Below, in pieces: positions 59,398 through 64,000 of a stretch of 64,000 nucleotides of DNA. Numbering within the stretch: the first letter of the stretch is position 1; the number at the start of each line of letters is the position of its first letter. Position numbers and translations under genes: made by a program. The DNA is from Paragorgia papillata (Eukaryota; Cnidaria; Anthozoa; Scleralcyonacea; Coralliidae), in NCBI GenBank assembly GCA_035771165.1, contig JAWNZC010000445.1, positions 3,255,001 through 3,319,000 of the forward strand. Reading direction: 5' to 3'. Below the pieces are notes generated by a model. That model saw only the letters and a program-made list of their open reading frames with translations, was not told the origin of the DNA and ran no database searches.

Positions 59398-59753
59398 CAT
59401 AGATAATGGAAGAGGAACTGGATAGGAAACTTAGACCCCGTTTACACTAGAGCAAAAGTATCCAGATTCACTGCACATTGTTTTTTATTCCCATGAGGAT
59501 GAAAAACAATGTGAATTCGGATACTTTAGCCCTAGTGTAAACGGGGCCTTAGAACGATGTTACGAAACCGGAAACGATGTTTGCACAACTTGCTATAGTA
59601 ATTATACACTTATAAGCAGCTAATCCACCAAACGGGTGGTCCCACATGGCCATGTGGGACCACCCGTTAGGTGCAATTAGCCATAGCAAGTTGTGCAAAC
59701 ATCGTTTCCGGTTTCGCAAGTTTCCTATCCAGTTCCCCTTTCATTATCTATGA
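59398..59753. repeat. Foldback with 38-bp perfect palindrome at centre
   Basis: CATAGATAATGGAAGAGGAACTGGATAGGAAAC-type left arm is mirrored at 59720-59753; GTTTCGTAACATCG-like and AACTTGCTATAG/CTATAGCAAGTT-like segments pair. The core 59631-59668 is an exact palindrome centred on CATGGCCATG. The left arm is interrupted by a MITE (59434-59548). Confidence 0.85.
59434..59548. mobile_element. 115-bp MITE with TTA target duplication
   Basis: GACCCCGTTTACACTAG and CTAGTGTAAACGGGGCC are inverted ends, flanked by TTA at 59431-59433 and 59549-59551; TATCCAGATTCACTGCACAT-like arms pair inside. The mirrored arm of the surrounding foldback lacks it. Confidence 0.85.
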
Positions 59754-59859
59754 TCGTTTTGGTTGTCGTTTTGGTTGGCTTATCGTTATGGGCTTCTTTC
59801 AATTAATGAGGCATTAATGTTCTTCTTTCCCGAATTTTACTGACGATTTTTCAGTATTG

Positions 59860-60290
59860 CGAGATGCCAATAGGCGAGTTTCAGTGTGTTGCGCGCGCAT
59901 TATTTTTCAAAAAAACCTGGTAAGCTCCACTCTGAATTAGTAACTGATACTGTTTAAAATCAACAAAGTATAGATATAGTTTCTGGATGTTTAACACTGT
60001 TATTCTGCTGTTTTTTGCCCGCTAGCAAGTCTGTTTGCCACATTGAACTCGATGTAACTTAAAATGTGACTACTGGAACGCTAACGCGTAAATATAAAAT
60101 GGTAAACCAAAAGGTGACGCAAAAAGTCCCAGGCCCCTACGCGGTTTGCAGGTAATGTTTTTACACGGCCGCCCGTCTTGAGCGAACTGCGAAGGCTCGA
60201 AAATAGTGAGCTCGAAAAAAGGTTTGAAAAATTATTTATCAAATTATTTTGCCTGACTAAACGTGCATTTAATGGTTTCCCATGGTGCAG
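59860..60290. repeat. Mosaic of repeats shared with 17.1 kb and 43.0 kb
   Basis: 59865-60035 shares GTTGCGCGCGCA and AACACTGTTATTCTGCTG blocks with 17120-17300. 60040-60290 is an inverted relative of 43035-43280 (GCGAACTGCGAAGGCTCG, GCATTTAATGG-type segments). The element type is not recognised. Confidence 0.65.
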
Positions 60291-61316
60291 TGCTGTTGTT
60301 GTTTTATTTACTGTATAGGCATAGCAGTCCAAGACTATACAGTTTAAAATTTTAATAAGCTAGGCCAAGGGATGACTGAAATAGGCTGAGAAAGCAGACG
60401 TCCTTTTGCTGGCTAGGATGAAAACAGCCAGCTGAAAAGGTGAGAACAAGAGTGAGAAAGCTATTCTTGTATGAGTTTGAAGACGTATTGATACTTGATA
60501 TTTCATAATATACATCTAATGTCATTCAGTCTTATTTCTGCTCCTATAATTTAAGAAATAACTGACTAGATTGTTTATTCTTCACGTTTACTCGTACATC
60601 CCGTGATCCCGGACTATTCTTTTTCTTTGACTTTTTTCCCTGGTAATTGACTGGGTCTCGGGTACTCACCATGATCTCAGTGATACATCTCACTGACTTA
60701 ATATTACAGAATTATCCTCAAAAAAGCAAGAGAGAATTTTTATGATTTTCTAACCAACTGCTAGAAGACAATTTATGCAACCATAGTGATAATTTTTAAG
60801 TATAGTCAATCGAGATATCGTGTAGAAACTTACCAAAAGAGTTTTACTTAGTTTTTGACTTTGTTCTATCTTTTTGCGAGTCTTTTATTTAATTTGCTCA
60901 CGTTTGTGCAAACGTTTGTGGACGGTGAGGAAAATAATGTATTTTTAGTAGACTGACACTATAACGTTGCATCCATCCAATAGCAGCGTTTGAGTTGCAT
61001 GAATCAACCGTGCTATTGAAATAGTAATAAGTGAAAAACAAAAGATTTGTTCGTGCGACAAAAGACACTGAATGAAAATATGCATTTAGAAAATTATAAA
61101 ACTTTTTGAAGAATGTTTCTCATGTTTTTGGGGTTTTTTAATTCTGCTCACGGTCGCGGAAACTCGCTGATTACTGTTATAGTTTTGCTAAAATCGGCCA
61201 TGCACCGTACTTGACGAATTCAAAACCATACAGAAATTTGTACAGTTCATCTGTTTACATGTAGTGTATTTCTTTTGTTTTGCACATGTTCCAATTCCAT
61301 GGAAACAGGTTATAAT
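60291..61316. other. No gene; relic of the 43.5-kb MITE family at about 60805
   Basis: TATAGTCAATCGAGATATCG at about 60805 and the following GTTTTTGACTTTGTTCTATC resemble the MITE at 43474-43778. The rest shows nothing I can support. Confidence 0.5.
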
Positions 61317-61689
61317 CAAACATGGATGTTCTCTTGCGTACAATTTCGCAATATGGATACGCAACATCGCAATTTTGATTGGTAGATTCAGTTAAGCAAC
61401 TTTGCAAACGCTTTATCACGATTCCTCGATGAGTTGCTTGAAGTATTGGTTTCAAACATCGAACAACAAATAAATGTGATGTTGTACTTGAAGTTAATTG
61501 CTCTAACTTTATGTAGAATTTCGCCGGTTATCCAAAGTTTGGCAATTAAAACGATTTTTGGAGCAACCTGTCGATCAATCGTGATAAAGTGTTTGCATGC
61601 ATGCACGTTCCTCAATGAATCCGTCAATCATCAGAAGGAATGTTGCGTATCAATATTGCAGAGTCGTACGCAAGAGAACATCCGGTTTG
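61317..61689. repeat. Foldback element, about 370 bp
   Basis: AAACATGGATGTTCTCTTGCGTAC and GTACGCAAGAGAACATCCGGTTT-type ends are inverted; GCAACATCGCAATT and GATTGGTAGATTCA-type arms pair with 61560-61650. Confidence 0.85.
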
Positions 61690-61739
61690 ACGTAGGTTCA
61701 TTCTAAATGTAATCTGGATTTACATTATTACATGTATTA

Positions 61740-62388
61740 ACTACTTATTGACCGAGCGTGAGGTCTGTACTAGTGAAATATCGGACCGATGTTTCGAGGT
61801 CAATAAGTAGTTTCTTATATGGCCATAAATGTTGTGAACGTTCTGTGAAAACTCGACCCATCTTTCTTGCGAAATAAACGAAAATGGCAGACATTTTCCC
61901 ATTTTTAAAGTACTAGTTTCCATTGAGCTAGAATCCTGAACTTTCTACCCCAAATAGCATTTTTCAATTGCTTTTGTTTGACATATTGCTCAAGACCGTA
62001 CGTTAAGTAGTTGAATAAAAAATCATCTGAAATTCTAATACTTGTGAGAAGCAAATGTAAAATTATTACGAACAATGTTACGAACGTTTTGGACATTTTA
62101 AAAACTTTCACAAAACGTGGAAACTCGAACTATACATCAAATGAAAGCTTATAAAATTTCTAACAACATACCTGCCCGATACATTTCAACAATGGGTAGT
62201 TCTGAAATTATTATCCATCTTGTTGCATATACTGACATGACTGCCATTTTGTTTATGAAACTTACGGTCCCGAACGGCAGATTCCGCTCTGAGCGGGCGG
62301 ATACGGGAAATATCCGACCGCTTATGAACCAATCAAATTACAGGATTTCCGTATTCGGACCTCTCAGCGCTGCTGCCATATAATAAAC
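61740..62388 (-). repeat. Uninterrupted copy of the repeat at 10187-13805
   Basis: The reverse complement matches 10187-10641 followed directly by 13556-13805, with the single TTAA at 61905-61908 where piggyBac entered the other copy. This copy has a deletion in its terminal hairpin near 61795, and the other copy has one near 10215. Confidence 0.85.
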
Positions 62389-62418
62389 ATAGGTATTACA
62401 CGGCAACGTCAAGGTCAT

Positions 62419-62649
62419 GGCTAAATGGTATACGCGATCAGAAGGTTTCAAGATGGCCGCCATTCTGATAACGTCGAAAAAAAAAAAAATACTAACTAAC
62501 CCTAAACCTAACTTAATCCTAACCATTACCCTAACCCTAATCCTAACCCTAACCCTAACCTTAACCTTAACCGTAAACCTAACCCTAAAACTAATCTTAA
62601 TAATTGCCGCCATCTTGAAACCTCCTGATCACAGATATCATTTAGCCAT
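62419..62649. repeat. Inverted repeat with telomere-like (CCCTAA)n loop
   Basis: TGGCTAAATGGTATACGCGATCAG-like left arm and CTGATCACAGATATCATTTAGCCA-like right arm pair, with TTTCAAGATGGCCGCCAT/GCCGCCATCTTGAAAC inside. The loop (about 62488-62592) is degenerate CCCTAA/CCTTAA repeat. Confidence 0.85.
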
Positions 62650-62766
62650 TACCGCAACGTCAAGCGAGCGCGGAATTGACTAATCGCACCTGCGGGATGC
62701 CGATCCGCCGCTCCACTCTACCAAGAACTGGGAATGGCGTGCTTGCAGCTGGATTTCCACCAGGCG

Positions 62767-63128
62767 TTAAGGCTCTTTTCCAGTCATTGAAAAAACCAGC
62801 TTGCAGCTCGCTGCGAGTGTTTACATCTAATTAAAAACAACTCGCAGTGCTTGTTTTCTCGTTGTGAGTTCTTTTTAATGAGATCTTCAAGTACTCGCAG
62901 CAAGCTGCGAACTAGTTTCTGCAATGAGTGGAAAATAACCTTAAAGCTTCTTTTCCAGTCATCGCAGAAACTGGCTCGCAAGCTCGCTGCGCCGAGTACT
63001 TGCATTTAATTAAAAAGAACTCAGAGGGGGGAAAAACAAGCACTGCGAGTTCTTTTAATTTAATTAGATGCAAGCACTCGCAGCGAGCAAGTTCGCTGCG
63101 AGCCAGTTTGTGCAATGACTGGAAGAGG
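62767..63128. mobile_element. Two adjacent foldback copies with CTTTTCCAGTCATTG ends
   Basis: Each half (62767-62938 and 62942-63128) folds on itself, with CTCGCAGC/GCTGCGAG and AATTAAAAAGAACTC-type arms, and the halves resemble each other. Outer ends are GGCTCTTTTCCAGTCATTG and CAATGACTGGAAGAGGCT-like. Confidence 0.8.
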
Positions 63129-63175
63129 CTTAAAATGTGCTCGGCTTTTTTCTTTTGTCTTGTCACTCTTGTGAG

Positions 63176-63469
63176 TACCCTGCGAGCAGAGCCTTCTTTT
63201 CCTTATTTCTTCGCTGAGAGAGGAAGAAATCTAGGCTCTGCTGTATTCGTGACTGGTTTCCATTGCGCATGCATGTCAGTCGCTTGGTTACAATCTGGAA
63301 CCCAGTCCCAATCAGAGCAAAAAACAAAACGAGAACCGGTTAAACGGGTCATAAACGGGTTACTTCGTCCTAAATCTTGGACGAAGCCAAACACGAATAC
63401 AGCAGAGCCTACTTTTCTTCCTCTCTCTCAGCGAAGAAATAAGGAAAAGAAGGCTCTGCTCGTAGGGTA
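63176..63469. mobile_element. MULE-like MITE with 9-bp target duplication
   Basis: Ends TACCCTGCGAGCAGAGCC and GGCTCTGCTCGTAGGGTA head inverted arms of about 85 bp. Direct 9-bp duplications TCTTGTGAG lie at 63167-63175 and 63470-63478. Long TIRs with a 9-bp duplication are typical of Mutator-like elements. No transposase is present. Confidence 0.85.
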
Positions 63470-63478
63470 TCTTGTGAG

Positions 63479-63844
63479 TTTCCATATAGACTGACAAAGT
63501 AGAGAACTATACGGCAAACAATATAGAAAAATTGAGCGCGCGACATTTTACGTCTATACTAAACTGGAAATCCAGCTTAAAGCGCGCGCGAAAGAATTTC
63601 ACTGCCTCTTCGATTTAACGCTTCAAATCCATAAACTATGAAAATCCGCAGTGTTCAATTCTATAGACAATATAGATCCTCAAGATAAATATATAAAATC
63701 ATGAGTCATAGTAAAATTATGTCTTGAAATACTGGCAAAGTCAACCTGTCCGCTCGGATAAATCATAAAATCTTCTCTTCATGTTTCTCTGAAGTTTCTG
63801 GGATTCTGAGACAGCTTCTTCAGTAAAATATCTTTACTCAATAC
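63479..63844. other. No recognisable gene
   Basis: A GCGCGCGA-type inverted motif lies at about 63534-63592. Otherwise nothing supported. Confidence 0.4.
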
Positions 63845-63974
63845 TTTAAGGTGAGGTAATACGGGCAACATGCATTTTTCTTGAACTTGCAACGAAACTT
63901 TGTTGAAAAGCGTTGTTGCACGCATTACCAAAGTTGCGCTGCAAGTTGAAAAGCGTATTACCACTCACCTTAAA
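63845..63974. mobile_element. 130-bp MITE
   Basis: TTTAAGGTGAGGTAATACG and CGTATTACCACTCACCTTAAA are inverted ends; AACTTGCAACGAAACTTTG and CAAAGTTGCGCTGCAAGTT pair inside. Confidence 0.85.
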
Positions 63975-64000
63975 CATTGTCACGGAACAATGATTTTGTT

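Overview
This is animal nuclear DNA. It is AT-rich, has spliced genes with GT-AG introns whose phases match, interstitial CCCTAA-type repeats, and very dense eukaryotic mobile elements (KDZ/Zisupton-like, piggyBac, hAT, Harbinger-like, MULE-like, R4/Dong-like non-LTR, tRNA- and 5S-derived SINE-like pieces, many foldback MITEs). The mix suggests an early-branching metazoan such as a cnidarian; that placement is inference. Nothing looks bacterial.

The backbone is one host gene on the minus strand, running from a start codon at 58197 to at least 21423. It encodes an extended coiled-coil protein I cannot name. Ten exons lie between 58.2 and 38.8 kb and an eleventh at 21.4 kb. All junction phases agree except between the first two exons, where an exon is missing. 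The 16-kb gap between exons 10 and 11 holds a large candidate transposon.

That candidate (about 21.77-37.96 kb) is the most interesting object here. Its ends carry matched inverted repeats (12/13 and 20/21 identical blocks, both pairs spaced 25 nt apart). It holds two multi-exon genes pointing at each other. On the minus strand is a KDZ transposase (9 exons, about 731 aa, CxC5-type cysteine cluster, candidate D/D/E residues). On the plus strand is a P-loop ATPase resembling DUF927, with a coiled coil and a C-terminal PHD-like finger (11 coding exons, about 843 aa). Each reading frame is broken by one apparent extra base in a five-base homopolymer, so both could be pseudogenes or assembly errors. 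A subterminal minisatellite near the left end repeats a motif resembling the terminal repeat. I infer a transposase plus ATPase/chromatin-reader system.

Other regions: 1.6-4.1 kb is a foldback element carrying a FAN1-like exon and a nested Harbinger-like MITE. 10.2-13.8 kb is an older repeat interrupted by an apparently intact 2.9-kb piggyBac element with TTAA target duplications; the uninterrupted paralogue is at 61.7-62.4 kb. 18.0-21.1 kb is a foldback with arms of about 800 bp and a hAT element in its loop. 46.6-48.9 kb is a 5'-truncated R4/Dong-like retrotransposon inside a (TAA)n tract that touches a host splice acceptor. 54.0-55.4 kb is a 31-bp minisatellite that switches orientation. 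57-64 kb is upstream of the host gene and is nearly all foldback elements.
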